From: Cytophagaceae bacterium
GTDB lineage: Bacteria; Bacteroidota; Bacteroidia; Cytophagales; Spirosomataceae
DNA: 64,000 nt
Direction of reading: 5' to 3'
NCBI GenBank assembly: GCA_027486845.1
Contig: JAIXOL010000035.1
Location: 24,941 to 88,940, forward strand
Position numbers and translations under genes: made by a program. This document shows, piece after piece, positions 25,305 to 33,753 of this stretch. The notes under the pieces were generated by a model. That model was not told the origin of the DNA. It made no database searches and saw nothing but the letters and a program-made list of their open reading frames with translations. Numbering within the stretch: position 1 is the first letter of the stretch; each line of letters starts with the position of its first letter.

Positions 25305-26435
25305 ATGTTTATACAAAGGGCAGTTGAAGCAACAATCAAAAATAGATTAGTTGCTGGAAAAGTAAATTTATTAGTAGGAGCGAGAAGGGTAGGGAAAACA
25401 TTTTTGCTTAAAAAAATAGTACAAGACATTAACGAGCCATACTTATGGCTTAATGGAGATGATGAATCAACCCATGATTTATTGGCAGAACGAACCATTG
25501 CTAATTATAAAAGAATAACTTCTGGAATTTCGCTATTAATAATTGATGAAGCTCAAATGATTAAAGACATTGGGCTAAAAATGAAGTTAATGATAGACGA
25601 AATTCCAAATCTTAAAATAATAGCATCTGGCTCGTCTGCGTATGCACTAAGTTATAAAGTTGGTGAGCCTCTTGTAGGGCGTGCTTTTTGGCATAAAATA
25701 TTTCCAATTGCCCAAAATGAGTTAAAACATCACGAAAATTATGTGGATACAGTTCGAAATTTGGAAGAACGCTTAATATACGGTAGTTATCCCGAAATCT
25801 TTCAGTGGAAAACGCTTCAAGAAAAAGAAGCTTACATAAAAGAAATTCTGAATAGTTATTTGTTTAAAGACTTATTAGTTTTTGATGAAATCAGGAATTC
25901 AGATAAAATCAGAACACTATTAAAGTTAGTGGCTTTTCAGTTAGGAAAAGAGGTGTCTTATGATGAATTGGGAAAACAATTAGGGATGAGTAAAAATACG
26001 GTTGAAAAATACTTGGATTTACTTAGTAAGGTTTTTGTGGTCTATAAAGTTGGAGCCTATAGCAAAAATCTAAGAAAAGAACTATCAAAATCATCAAGGT
26101 GGTATTTTTATGATAATGGCATTAGGAATGCTCTGATTGATAATTTTAAACCATTAAGCCTTAGATATGATGTTGGAGAGTTATGGGAAAATTATTTGAT
26201 GGTAGAACGATTGAAGAAAAATAATTACGAACAAAATTTCAAGGAAATCTACTTCTGGCGTACTTACGACCAGCAAGAAATAGACTATATTGAAGAAAAA
26301 AGTCAAGAAATTGAGGCGTTTGAATTTAAGTGGGGAAACACAAAAGCAAAAATTCCTGTCGCATTTGCAAATGCGTACCCCGAATCAAAGTTTAGTGTGA
26401 TAACAAAAGAAAACTATTTAGATTTTATAGAATGA
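25305..26435 (+). CDS. AAA ATPase with DUF4143-type C-terminus, inserted in the pca operon
   Basis: A 376-residue ATPase of the archaeal-ATPase-like group: Walker A GARRVGKT (residues 25-32), Walker B LLIIDEAQ (Asp81-Glu82), sensor region IIASGSSAY, then a winged-helix part (DELGKQLGMSKNTVEKYLD) and a DUF4143 C-terminal domain (FYDNGIRNALI, FWRTYDQQEIDYIEE) with the D-x-E nuclease-like motif. These proteins are common, patchily distributed genes of unknown role. Here the gene splits pcaIJ from pcaF and its stop overlaps the pcaF start by ATGA, so translation is coupled. It has no known place in aromatic catabolism; insertion by transfer is the simplest explanation. Confidence 0.85.
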   Translation: MFIQRAVEATIKNRLVAGKVNLLVGARRVGKTFLLKKIVQDINEPYLWLNGDDESTHDLLAERTIANYKRITSGISLLIIDEAQMIKDIGLKMKLMIDEIPNLKIIASGSSAYALSYKVGEPLVGRAFWHKIFPIAQNELKHHENYVDTVRNLEERLIYGSYPEIFQWKTLQEKEAYIKEILNSYLFKDLLVFDEIRNSDKIRTLLKLVAFQLGKEVSYDELGKQLGMSKNTVEKYLDLLSKVFVVYKVGAYSKNLRKELSKSSRWYFYDNGIRNALIDNFKPLSLRYDVGELWENYLMVERLKKNNYEQNFKEIYFWRTYDQQEIDYIEEKSQEIEAFEFKWGNTKAKIPVAFANAYPESKFSVITKENYLDFIE

Positions 26436-27640
26436 AAGAATCATACATAATAGATGCCATTCGCACACCAATTGGCAGTTTTGGTGGCAGTTTATCGCCA
26501 GTTCGTGCTGATGATTTGGCGGCATTGCCTATTAAAGAATTAATCAAACGAAACCCTAATATTCCACTTGAAGCCATCGAAGATGTGATTTTGGGTTGCC
26601 ATAACCAAGCAGGAGAAGACAACCGAAATGTGGCTCGAATGGCCTTACTTTTGGCCGGTTTACCTTATACAGTTCCGGGAGAAACCGTCAATCGTTTATG
26701 TTCTTCGGGAATGTCGGCCGTTATTCACGCCAATCGTGCTATTAAAGCAGGTGATGGGGAAGTTTTTATTGCAGGAGGAATGGAACACATGACTCGTGGA
26801 CCAATGGTGATGAGTAAATCATCTAAACCTTTTGGTGGCGATATGCAAATGTTCGATTCGAGTTTCGGCTGGCGTTTTGTCAATCCTTTGATGAACAAAA
26901 TGTACGGCACAGATGCAATGGGCATAACGGCCGAAAATTTAGCTGAAATGTACAATGTCAGTCGTGAAGACCAGGATATATTTGCCATTCGTTCGCAACA
27001 AAAAGCTTTTGCTGCTCAACAAAATGGTATTTTAGCCGAAGAAATTGTAGGTGTTGAATTGATTGATAGAAAAGGAAACGTAACGCTTTTCGATAAAGAC
27101 GAATTTATTAAAGGAAGTTCAACGCTTGAAACTTTGGCAAAACTTCGTCCTGCTTTTAAGAAAGAAGGTGGAACTGTCACCGCAGGAAATGCTTCGGGCT
27201 TGAATGATGGTGCAGCTGCCATGTATATTGCTTCTGAAAATGCTGTAAAAAGCTATAGTCTTACACCAAAAGCAAGAATTGTATCGTCGGCAGTAGTAGG
27301 AGTAGAGCCACGCATCATGGGAATCGGTCCCGTTGGAGCAACTCAAAAAGCCCTCCAAAAAGCAGGTTTGACTTTAAACGATATGGATTTAATAGAGTTC
27401 AATGAAGCTTTCTCTGCTCAATGTTTAGCAGTTTCAAGAAACTTAGGTTTGACCGATGATGATGTCCGAATCAATCCAAATGGTGGAGCAATTGCTCTCG
27501 GACATCCACTCGGAATGTCGGGGACTCGTATTATTCAAGCGGCTGTAAATCAACTTGTTAGGACTAACAAACGTTATGCTCTTGCCACTATGTGCGTAGG
27601 TGTGGGCATGGGCTATGCCGTGATTATCGAGCGAGTGTAG
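26432..27640 (+). CDS. pcaF: 3-oxoadipyl-CoA thiolase
   Basis: A 402-residue thiolase with the complete catalytic set: Cys90 (VNRLCSSGMS), His358 (GHPLGMSG) and Cys388 (TMCVGVGMG). It cleaves 3-oxoadipyl-CoA with CoA to succinyl-CoA and acetyl-CoA, the last step of the beta-ketoadipate pathway. The length and the NxExFA motif IEFNEAFSAQCLA fit PcaF/PaaJ. Position at the end of the pca operon decides for PcaF rather than the phenylacetate enzyme. Its ATG overlaps the stop of the ATPase gene (ATGA). A strong hairpin terminator follows 35 bp after the stop. Confidence 0.93.
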   Translation: MKESYIIDAIRTPIGSFGGSLSPVRADDLAALPIKELIKRNPNIPLEAIEDVILGCHNQAGEDNRNVARMALLLAGLPYTVPGETVNRLCSSGMSAVIHANRAIKAGDGEVFIAGGMEHMTRGPMVMSKSSKPFGGDMQMFDSSFGWRFVNPLMNKMYGTDAMGITAENLAEMYNVSREDQDIFAIRSQQKAFAAQQNGILAEEIVGVELIDRKGNVTLFDKDEFIKGSSTLETLAKLRPAFKKEGGTVTAGNASGLNDGAAAMYIASENAVKSYSLTPKARIVSSAVVGVEPRIMGIGPVGATQKALQKAGLTLNDMDLIEFNEAFSAQCLAVSRNLGLTDDDVRINPNGGAIALGHPLGMSGTRIIQAAVNQLVRTNKRYALATMCVGVGMGYAVIIERV

Positions 27641-27674
27641 GGGCGTATTGCATACGACCAGCTATCCAACAAAA

Positions 27675-27707
27675 AATCCCCTGTTATCGCTAACAGAGGA
27701 TTTTTTT
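27675..27707. terminator. Bidirectional terminator between pcaF and fusA
   Basis: AATCCCCTGTTA (27675-27686) pairs with TAACAGAGGATT (27691-27702) over a TCGC loop, with T-runs on the plus side and an A-run before it, so it can end both convergent transcripts. Confidence 0.85.
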
Positions 27708-27730
27708 ATAATTAAACATTAACCGATTAA

Positions 27731-29818
27731 TTAAGCATTTTTCTTAGCAATTCCATCAGCAATGTTTTGAGGTACGATTTCGTAGTGGTCAAATGTCAAG
27801 TTAGCCGTTGCACGACCAGATGACATTGTACGAAGGTCAGTTACATAACCGAACAATTCTGATAAAGGCACATCCGCTTTGATTACTTGTGAACCAGCTT
27901 TTGTATCCATACCTTTCATCATACCACGACGACGGTTTAAGTCACCAGTGATAGGGCCAGTATATTCGTCTGGAGTGATTACCTCAACTGCCATGATTGG
28001 TTCAAGGATTTTCGGCCCAGCCTGACGAGCAGCTTCTTTAAAGCCCATACGTCCAGCAAGTTCGAAAGATAATGAATCTGAATCGACATCGTGGTAAGAA
28101 CCGTGGAACAAACGAACTTTCATTGAGTCAACTGGGAAACCAGCCAATGGACCATTTACCATTGCTTGCTCAAATCCTTTCTGAACCGCAGGTATAAATT
28201 CTTTTGGAATAATACCACCCACAATATTGTTTACAAATTCCAAACCTTGTTTGCCATCTTCTCTTGGTCCGATTTCAAATACGATATCGGCAAATTTACC
28301 ACGACCACCCGATTGTTTCTTGTAAACTTCACGGTGTTCGACAGTTTTTGTAATCGTTTCTTTGTAAGCAACCTGTGGAGCACCTTGGTTTACTTCTACT
28401 TTAAACTCACGACGCATACGGTCGATGATAATTTCAAGGTGAAGCTCACCCATACCACGGATGATAGTCTGACCTGTTTCTTCGTTCGACTCAACTGTAA
28501 GTGTTGGATCTTCTTCAATAAGTTTAGTGATTGCTTTCGAGAAATTATCTTGGTCAGCAGTTTTCTTAGGCTCAATTGCATACCCGATTACTGGTTCAGG
28601 GAATACCATTGATTCAAGAACGATTGGGTTTTTCTCATCTGATAAAGTATCACCAGTTTTGATATCTTTAAAACCTACAACCGCACCAATATCACCAGCA
28701 CCCAATCTTGGGATTGAGTTTTGCTTGTTAGCGTGCATTTGGAAGATACGAGAGATACGCTCTTTGTTTCCCGAACGATTGTTTAGGATATAAGAACCAG
28801 CATCTAAACCACCAGAATAGGCACGAATAAAGCACAAACGACCAACATAAGGGTCAGTTGCGATTTTAAATGCCAAAGCTGAGAATGGACCATCTTCCGT
28901 TGGGCGACGAATTACTTCTTCACCAGTATCTGGGTTTGTACCAACAATTGCAGGTTTATCCATTGGTGAAGGCAATAGAGCCATCACGTAGTCAAGCATT
29001 GTTTGAACACCTTTGTTTTTGAATGAAGAACCACAAAGCATCGGCACAACTTTCATCGCAACAACCGCTGCACGAAGAGCTGCTAAAATTTCAGCCTCAG
29101 TAATTGAAGTTGGGTCTTCAAAATATTTTTCCATCAAAGTGTCGTCAAATTCGGCAACAGCTTCGAGTAATTTCTCACGATATTCAGTTGCTTCTTCCAA
29201 CATATCATCAGGAATTGGCACTTCAGTAAACGTCATACCTTTATCGTCTTCGTTCCAAACGATACCACGGAAGTTTACTAAATCAACAACACCTTTAAAT
29301 TGGTCTTCAGCACCGATTGGCAATTGTAATGCAACAGCATGACTACCCAACATTTCTTTTACTTGCTTACACACGTTCAAGAAGTCAGCACCAGAGCGGT
29401 CCATTTTATTTACGAAGCCCAAACGAGCAACGTTATAGTTGTTAGCTAAACGCCAGTTGGTTTCAGATTGAGGCTCAACACCATCAACCGCACTAAATAA
29501 AAATACAAGTCCATCTAATACACGCAACGAACGGTTTACCTCAACAGTAAAGTCAACGTGACCAGGTGTATCAATGATGTTAATATGGTATTTGTCACCA
29601 CGGTAGTCCCAATCAACTGTTGTTGCTGCCGAAGTAATCGTGATACCTCTTTCTTGCTCTTGCTCCATCCAGTCCATCGTTGCTGCACCATCGTGTACCT
29701 CACCAATTTTGTGGCTTACACCAGCATAGTAAAGGATACGCTCAGTAGTGGTAGTCTTTCCCGCATCGATGTGGGCAGCAATACCAATATTTCTTGTGTA
29801 CTTTAAATCACGTGCCAT
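27731..29818 (-). CDS. fusA: Translation elongation factor G
   Basis: A 695-residue translational GTPase that drives ribosomal translocation. G1 [14 protein letters not shown]2/G3 region RGITITSAA and DTPGHVDF, and G4 NKMDRSGAD are intact, followed by domains II-V with RRGMMKGMD near the end. Full length, no internal break. It stands alone: rpsL, rpsG and tuf are not adjacent, unlike the E. coli str operon. Some Bacteroidota carry more than one EF-G; the canonical GTPase motifs argue for a functional factor, but whether it is the only copy cannot be told from this window. Confidence 0.95.
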   Translation of the reverse strand: MARDLKYTRNIGIAAHIDAGKTTTTERILYYAGVSHKIGEVHDGAATMDWMEQEQERGITITSAATTVDWDYRGDKYHINIIDTPGHVDFTVEVNRSLRVLDGLVFLFSAVDGVEPQSETNWRLANNYNVARLGFVNKMDRSGADFLNVCKQVKEMLGSHAVALQLPIGAEDQFKGVVDLVNFRGIVWNEDDKGMTFTEVPIPDDMLEEATEYREKLLEAVAEFDDTLMEKYFEDPTSITEAEILAALRAAVVAMKVVPMLCGSSFKNKGVQTMLDYVMALLPSPMDKPAIVGTNPDTGEEVIRRPTEDGPFSALAFKIATDPYVGRLCFIRAYSGGLDAGSYILNNRSGNKERISRIFQMHANKQNSIPRLGAGDIGAVVGFKDIKTGDTLSDEKNPIVLESMVFPEPVIGYAIEPKKTADQDNFSKAITKLIEEDPTLTVESNEETGQTIIRGMGELHLEIIIDRMRREFKVEVNQGAPQVAYKETITKTVEHREVYKKQSGGRGKFADIVFEIGPREDGKQGLEFVNNIVGGIIPKEFIPAVQKGFEQAMVNGPLAGFPVDSMKVRLFHGSYHDVDSDSLSFELAGRMGFKEAARQAGPKILEPIMAVEVITPDEYTGPITGDLNRRRGMMKGMDTKAGSQVIKADVPLSELFGYVTDLRTMSSGRATANLTFDHYEIVPQNIADGIAKKNA

Positions 29819-29911
29819 TTTTTTGTTTTAAATTATTTTTTGATTTTGTAAGTCTCTTGTAATGAAGTGCTTATATGAGATATAGGAAACACTCCTTTTC
29901 AAATTAGGGTG

Positions 29912-29919
29912 CAAAGGTA
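29912..29919 (-). promoter_or_regulatory. Predicted fusA promoter -7 box
   Basis: On the minus strand TACCTTTG fits TAnnTTTG exactly and lies 93 bp upstream of the fusA ATG. No TTG box at the usual distance. Confidence 0.55.
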
Positions 29920-30137
29920 GGAGTTTTTTTCGGTTAAATCATTAGTTTTCTATAAAAATATTCGTAAAGAGGGGAGTTTTGTGGCTAAAATGTGTAGACT
30001 CACTAAAAAGATGATAGTTGACTCCAAAAACAGCAGCCCAAAACGTATATTTCTTTGCGGCTTTGTGTAAAATACTGATGGCTCAACATTTCAATTGTTT
30101 GATGTTTCGCTTCGAGTTTGTGATTTTTCAACAAAAA

Positions 30138-30162
30138 AAGCCTCAGATTTCTCTGAGGCTTT
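30138..30162 (-). terminator. Terminator of the tRNA-Val pair
   Basis: AAAGCCTCAG / CTGAGGCTTT stem (10 bp, loop ATTTCT); on the minus strand a T-run follows, directly downstream of the tRNA genes. Confidence 0.85.
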
Positions 30163-30163
30163 G

Positions 30164-30238
30164 TGGGAATTACTGGGTTCGAACCAGTGACCCCCTGCTT
30201 GTAAGGCAGGTGCTCTGAACCAGCTGAGCTAAACTCCC
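30164..30238 (-). tRNA. tRNA-Val (anticodon TAC)
   Basis: On the minus strand the 75-nt sequence folds as a cloverleaf: acceptor GGGAGTT/AATTCCC, D-arm TAGCTCAGCTGG, anticodon stem CCTGC with loop CTTACAA (anticodon TAC, reading GTA and other Val codons), T-arm TGGTTCGAACCCA. CCA is not encoded. Identical to the copy at 30268-30342, with which it forms a two-gene transcript. Confidence 0.95.
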
Positions 30239-30267
30239 ATAACACATTATAATTTTCTTAAAAAGAG

Positions 30268-30342
30268 TGGGAATTACTGGGTTCGAACCAGTGACCCCCT
30301 GCTTGTAAGGCAGGTGCTCTGAACCAGCTGAGCTAAACTCCC
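30268..30342 (-). tRNA. tRNA-Val (anticodon TAC), second copy
   Basis: Identical in sequence to the downstream copy at 30164-30238, separated by 29 bp. Same cloverleaf and anticodon TAC. This is the promoter-proximal copy on the minus strand. Confidence 0.95.
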
Positions 30343-30485
30343 TTTTCGTAAACAAACTACTTTTCTGTTTGGGACTGCAAAGATGCACGTCTGTTTTTTT
30401 ATTTCCAAATATTCAACCAAAAAAAACTATTACTTTTTTAATTTCCTGCAAAAATTATATTTAAAATTTGTTTTGTATAAACTTC

Positions 30486-30543
30486 TGTCAAGTTTTTGAC
30501 ATATTACTGGGCGATACTGTCAAAAAAGTATTTGTTCCTGACA
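30486..30543. promoter_or_regulatory. TGTCA/TGACA operator-like repeats upstream of uxuA
   Basis: TGTCAAGTTTTTGACA at 30486-30501 is a near-perfect dyad; a second, wider TGTCA...TGACA pair spans 30518-30543 and abuts the predicted -33 box. The layout suggests binding sites for a dimeric regulator of the hexuronate genes (inference; the regulator is not in the window). Confidence 0.5.
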
Positions 30544-30552
30544 AAATATTAG

Positions 30553-30583
30553 TTGGAGACTTCTCGCCTTAGTTATATTTTTG
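30553..30583 (+). promoter_or_regulatory. Predicted uxuA promoter
   Basis: TTG at 30553-30555 and TATTTTTG at 30576-30583, a 20-bp spacer, matching the Bacteroidota -33/-7 pattern. The uxuA ATG is 27 bp downstream. Confidence 0.7.
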
Positions 30584-30610
30584 TAAATCATTTATTTCAA
30601 TTTTAAAAAT

Positions 30611-31798
30611 ATGGCTCTTGAGCAAACATGGCGTTGGTTTGGCCCTAATGACCCCGTAAGTTTATCCGATGTTCGACAAGCTGGGGCAACTGGCGTTGTT
30701 TCGGCACTTCATCATATTCCAAACGGTCAGGTTTGGACAAAAGCAGAAATTCAAGCCCGTAAATCTCTCATCGAAAGTAATGGTTTGGTTTGGTCGGTCG
30801 TGGAAAGTGTGCCTGTACATGAAGATATCAAAAAGGCTTCGGGAAATTATAAGCAGTATATCGAAAATTACAAAGAAAGCCTCGTGAATTTGGCCGAATG
30901 TGGTATTGATACGGTTTGCTATAATTTCATGCCGATTTTGGATTGGACTCGCACCGACTTAGATTTTGAATTGTCTGATGGTTCGAAAGCCTTGCGTTTC
31001 GATATGACAGAGTTTTGTGCTTTTGAAATGTATGTTTTGAAGAGAACAAATGCCGAAAAATCATACTCAGAAGCTCAAGTGGCTAAAGCAAAAGCATGGT
31101 TTGAAAGTGCAAGCGAAGCTGATGTAAACCGTCTGACCAGAAATATCATTGCGGGCTTACCAGGAAGCGAAGAAAGTTTTACGATTGAGGCCTTTAGAGA
31201 TACGCTTGATACTTATAAATATATTGGAGACAAAGAATTACGCCAAAATCTTTATTCTTTCTTGCAAGAAGTTACACCAGTAGCTGAACAATCAGGCGTA
31301 TTATTGGCGATTCACCCCGACGACCCGCCTTATCCGATTTTGGGATTGCCACGAGTAGTTAGTACCGAAACGGATGCAAAATTATTGCTCGAAGCGGCCG
31401 AAAGTAAATTTAATGGACTTTGTTTCTGCACAGGAAGCTATGGCGTGCGTGCCGATAACGATTTGACAGGAATGGTCGAAAGACTGGGAAATCGAATAAA
31501 CTTTATACATTTACGAGCAACTAAACGTGATGCTGAAGGAAATTTCCATGAAGCGGACCACTTAGATGGCGATGTTGATATGTATAGCGTTATGAAAGCA
31601 TTGGTTTTAGAACAGAATCGAAGAATAATCGAAGGCCGTGAAGATTACAGATTACCGTTCCGTCCCGACCATGGCCACAAAATGCTTGATGATTTGAATG
31701 CGAACAAACGTACAAACCCTGGTTATACTGCTATCGGTCGTTTGCGTGGTTTGGCCGAGCTAAGAGGTTTAGAATTAGGTATAATAAGAGGTTTATAG
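30611..31798 (+). CDS. uxuA: Mannonate dehydratase
   Basis: A 395-residue enzyme matching E. coli UxuA in length (394) and motifs: the N-terminal [43 protein letters not shown], then AIHPDDPP and the metal-site region [19 protein letters not shown] and [10 protein letters not shown]. It dehydrates D-mannonate to 2-keto-3-deoxygluconate in the glucuronate pathway, using Fe2+ or Mn2+. First gene of a plus-strand block with kdgK and kdgA, which perform the next two steps; a predicted promoter lies directly upstream. Confidence 0.95.
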   Translation: MALEQTWRWFGPNDPVSLSDVRQAGATGVVSALHHIPNGQVWTKAEIQARKSLIESNGLVWSVVESVPVHEDIKKASGNYKQYIENYKESLVNLAECGIDTVCYNFMPILDWTRTDLDFELSDGSKALRFDMTEFCAFEMYVLKRTNAEKSYSEAQVAKAKAWFESASEADVNRLTRNIIAGLPGSEESFTIEAFRDTLDTYKYIGDKELRQNLYSFLQEVTPVAEQSGVLLAIHPDDPPYPILGLPRVVSTETDAKLLLEAAESKFNGLCFCTGSYGVRADNDLTGMVERLGNRINFIHLRATKRDAEGNFHEADHLDGDVDMYSVMKALVLEQNRRIIEGREDYRLPFRPDHGHKMLDDLNANKRTNPGYTAIGRLRGLAELRGLELGIIRGL

Positions 31799-31820
31799 GA
31801 AATTGTTTGAGTTTAATATA

Positions 31821-31856
31821 CATTCACTCATTCAATAAATTATTCATTCAATCATT
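31821..31856. repeat. TGAATGA-type intergenic repeat tract
   Basis: CATTCACTCATTCAATAAAT followed by TATTCATTCAATCATTG, ending 7 bp before the kdgK ATG. The reverse-oriented relative is at 40941-40963. Confidence 0.5.
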
Positions 31857-31862
31857 GATTTC

Positions 31863-32870
31863 ATGCCAAAAATAGTAACTTTCGGTGAAGTACTTCTTCG
31901 CCTCTCGACACCCAATTTTCAGAAACTCGAACAAGCAACATCGTTTAATGCTACTTTTGGTGGCACAGAAATGAACGTTGGTGCATCGCTCGTGAAATTT
32001 GGGTTTGAAGCTGCTCACGTAACAACATTTCCGAACAACTTGATGGGGCAAAAAGCGAAAGCTTTTTTGCGACAATTAGATATTGATACTTCTCATGTTG
32101 TGCTGGAAGGCGATAGAGTAGGAGTATTTTTCTTAGAAACAGGGGCAGTAATGCGTGCCAGTCAGATTGTGTATGATCGTGCCGATTCGTCATTTGCGAA
32201 CATCAATCCCGACCATTTCGACTGGGAGAAAATCTTGGCAGGTGCTGATTGGTTTCACTGGTGTGGAATTACGCCGGCTATTTCGGAAGGTGCTGCAAAG
32301 GCATGTTTAGATGCCGTAAAAGCTGCTAAAAAATTAGGACTTACGGTATCGTCAGATATTTATTATCGCAGCAATTTGTGGAAATACGGTAAAACTCCAC
32401 AAGAAATTCTGCCCGAATTGGCATCTTATTCAGATATTATTTTGGCAAGTCGCAAAAATATCGAAGAGATTTTTGGTCTGCAAGTAACAGCTGAAAAAGG
32501 AAAATTTGTAGAGGCTTGTAAAATGTTGATTGAGGCTTACCCGACCATTAAGAAAGTAATTGATACCGACCGCATTCAAGTAAGTGCTTCGCACAACCAA
32601 TATTCTGCTAAAATGTGGAATGGTGAAGAATTAGTAGAGACTGGTTATCAAGATATTACCCATATAGTGGATAGAATTGGTACAGGAGATGCGTTTTTGG
32701 GTGGTTTTATTTACGGACAAATTGTATTGAAAGATGATTTGAAATCCTTGCAATTTGGAACGGCTGCGGCAGCATTGAAACACACTATCGAAGGCGACCA
32801 AAATCTAGTAACTGTGCCAGAAGTAGAAGCTGTAATGAGCGGAGATAAATCTGGTAGATTGAGAAGATGA
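31863..32870 (+). CDS. kdgK: 2-keto-3-deoxygluconate kinase (PfkB family)
   Basis: A 335-residue ribokinase-like sugar kinase. The N-terminal GEVLLRLSTP, the PfkB-1 region (FGGTEMNVGASLVKFG) and the C-terminal DRIGTGDAFLGGFIYG with the catalytic aspartate near residue 275 are intact. It phosphorylates KDG at O6 to KDPG. Assignment as KdgK rather than another PfkB kinase rests on its place between uxuA (makes KDG) and kdgA (splits KDPG). No frameshift or truncation. Confidence 0.9.
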   Translation: MPKIVTFGEVLLRLSTPNFQKLEQATSFNATFGGTEMNVGASLVKFGFEAAHVTTFPNNLMGQKAKAFLRQLDIDTSHVVLEGDRVGVFFLETGAVMRASQIVYDRADSSFANINPDHFDWEKILAGADWFHWCGITPAISEGAAKACLDAVKAAKKLGLTVSSDIYYRSNLWKYGKTPQEILPELASYSDIILASRKNIEEIFGLQVTAEKGKFVEACKMLIEAYPTIKKVIDTDRIQVSASHNQYSAKMWNGEELVETGYQDITHIVDRIGTGDAFLGGFIYGQIVLKDDLKSLQFGTAAAALKHTIEGDQNLVTVPEVEAVMSGDKSGRLRR

Positions 32871-32930
32871 TAAAAAATCACGAATGATGATTTATTAATC
32901 ACGAATTTTGGGTTAAAATCTTATGATTTT

Positions 32931-32963
32931 TATTCGTAATTTGTAATTTGTAATTCGTAAATT
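32931..32963. repeat. TAATTCGTAA-type intergenic repeat tract
   Basis: TATTCGTAATTTGTAATTTG followed by TAATTCGTAAATT, ending 8 bp before the kdgA ATG. Same family as 9368-9400 and 18110-18142. Confidence 0.55.
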
Positions 32964-32971
32964 ATAAAAAA

Positions 32972-33640
32972 ATGGCAAAATTTGATAAAAATACAACCTT
33001 GGCACAGGTTTCGGCAACGGGTTTAGTGCCACTTTTTACGCACAATGAATTAGAATTGTGTTTGGGTGTATTGCGTGCGTGTTATGCCGCAGGTGTGAAA
33101 GTTTTTGAGTTTACAAACCGTACCGAAAACTCATACAATAATTTTGTAGAACTCGTGAAAATTGCTGAAACGGAAATGCCCGAAATGATTTTGGGAATTG
33201 GTACGATTTATGATGCGGCTACAGCTCAAAAATTTATTGATGTAGGAACAAATTTTATCGTTGCTCCAGTGATGAACCCCGAAGTTGGCAAAGTTTGTCA
33301 AGCAGCGGGTATTCCGTGGATGCCAGGTGTAATGACTGTTACTGAGATTTATAATGCTCGTGTGGCTGGTGCCGAATTTATCAAAATCTTCCCAGGCGAT
33401 GTATTGGGAGCAGGTTTTGTAAAAGCCCTCAAAGGTGGCCCAATGCCCGATGTTCAGATTATGGTTACTGGTGGAGTTTCGCCAACCGAAGAAAGTCTAA
33501 AATTATGGTTTGGTGCTGGCACTACCGCCGTTGGTATTGGCTCACAATTGGTGCCGAAAGATGTTTTGGCAGCAAAAGATTGGGCAAAAGTTACTGAAAT
33601 TGTAGGTAATGCTTTACGCATTATTCAAGAGGTAAAGTAA
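32972..33640 (+). CDS. kdgA: 2-keto-3-deoxy-6-phosphogluconate (KDPG/KHG) aldolase
   Basis: A 222-residue class I aldolase. The catalytic Glu46 lies in VFEFTNRT and the Schiff-base Lys138 in FIKIFPGDVLG; GIGTIYD and TGGVSPTEESL complete the phosphate-binding barrel. It splits KDPG to pyruvate and glyceraldehyde 3-phosphate, ending the hexuronate route started by uxuA. The gene is also called eda in enterobacteria. A strong terminator follows, shared with the convergent uxaB. Confidence 0.93.
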   Translation: MAKFDKNTTLAQVSATGLVPLFTHNELELCLGVLRACYAAGVKVFEFTNRTENSYNNFVELVKIAETEMPEMILGIGTIYDAATAQKFIDVGTNFIVAPVMNPEVGKVCQAAGIPWMPGVMTVTEIYNARVAGAEFIKIFPGDVLGAGFVKALKGGPMPDVQIMVTGGVSPTEESLKLWFGAGTTAVGIGSQLVPKDVLAAKDWAKVTEIVGNALRIIQEVK

Positions 33641-33684
33641 TATTTTCTTTTAATCCTCTAACTAAAGCAGGAGGTAATTAACAT

Positions 33685-33719
33685 AAAACGCTCCGAGTGA
33701 ATATCTCTCGGAGCGTTTT
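33685..33719. terminator. Bidirectional terminator between kdgA and uxaB
   Basis: AAAACGCTCCGAG (33685-33697) and CTCGGAGCGTTTT (33707-33719): 13-bp perfect stem with A- and T-flanks, between convergent genes. Confidence 0.9.
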
Positions 33720-33753
33720 GTTTTACCATTAACTATGGTCAGTGGAAAGTTGA

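Larger units (their letters stand above)
29819..30163. other. fusA leader and gap to the tRNA genes
   Basis: About 345 bp without a gene. It contains a predicted fusA -7 box (minus strand, 29912-29919) and the tRNA terminator at its right end. Apart from these I see no conserved ORF or hairpin. Confidence 0.5.

Noticed and set aside
28166..28612. Long plus-strand frame opposite fusA
   Set aside because: Antisense shadow of a strongly conserved gene; no family features.
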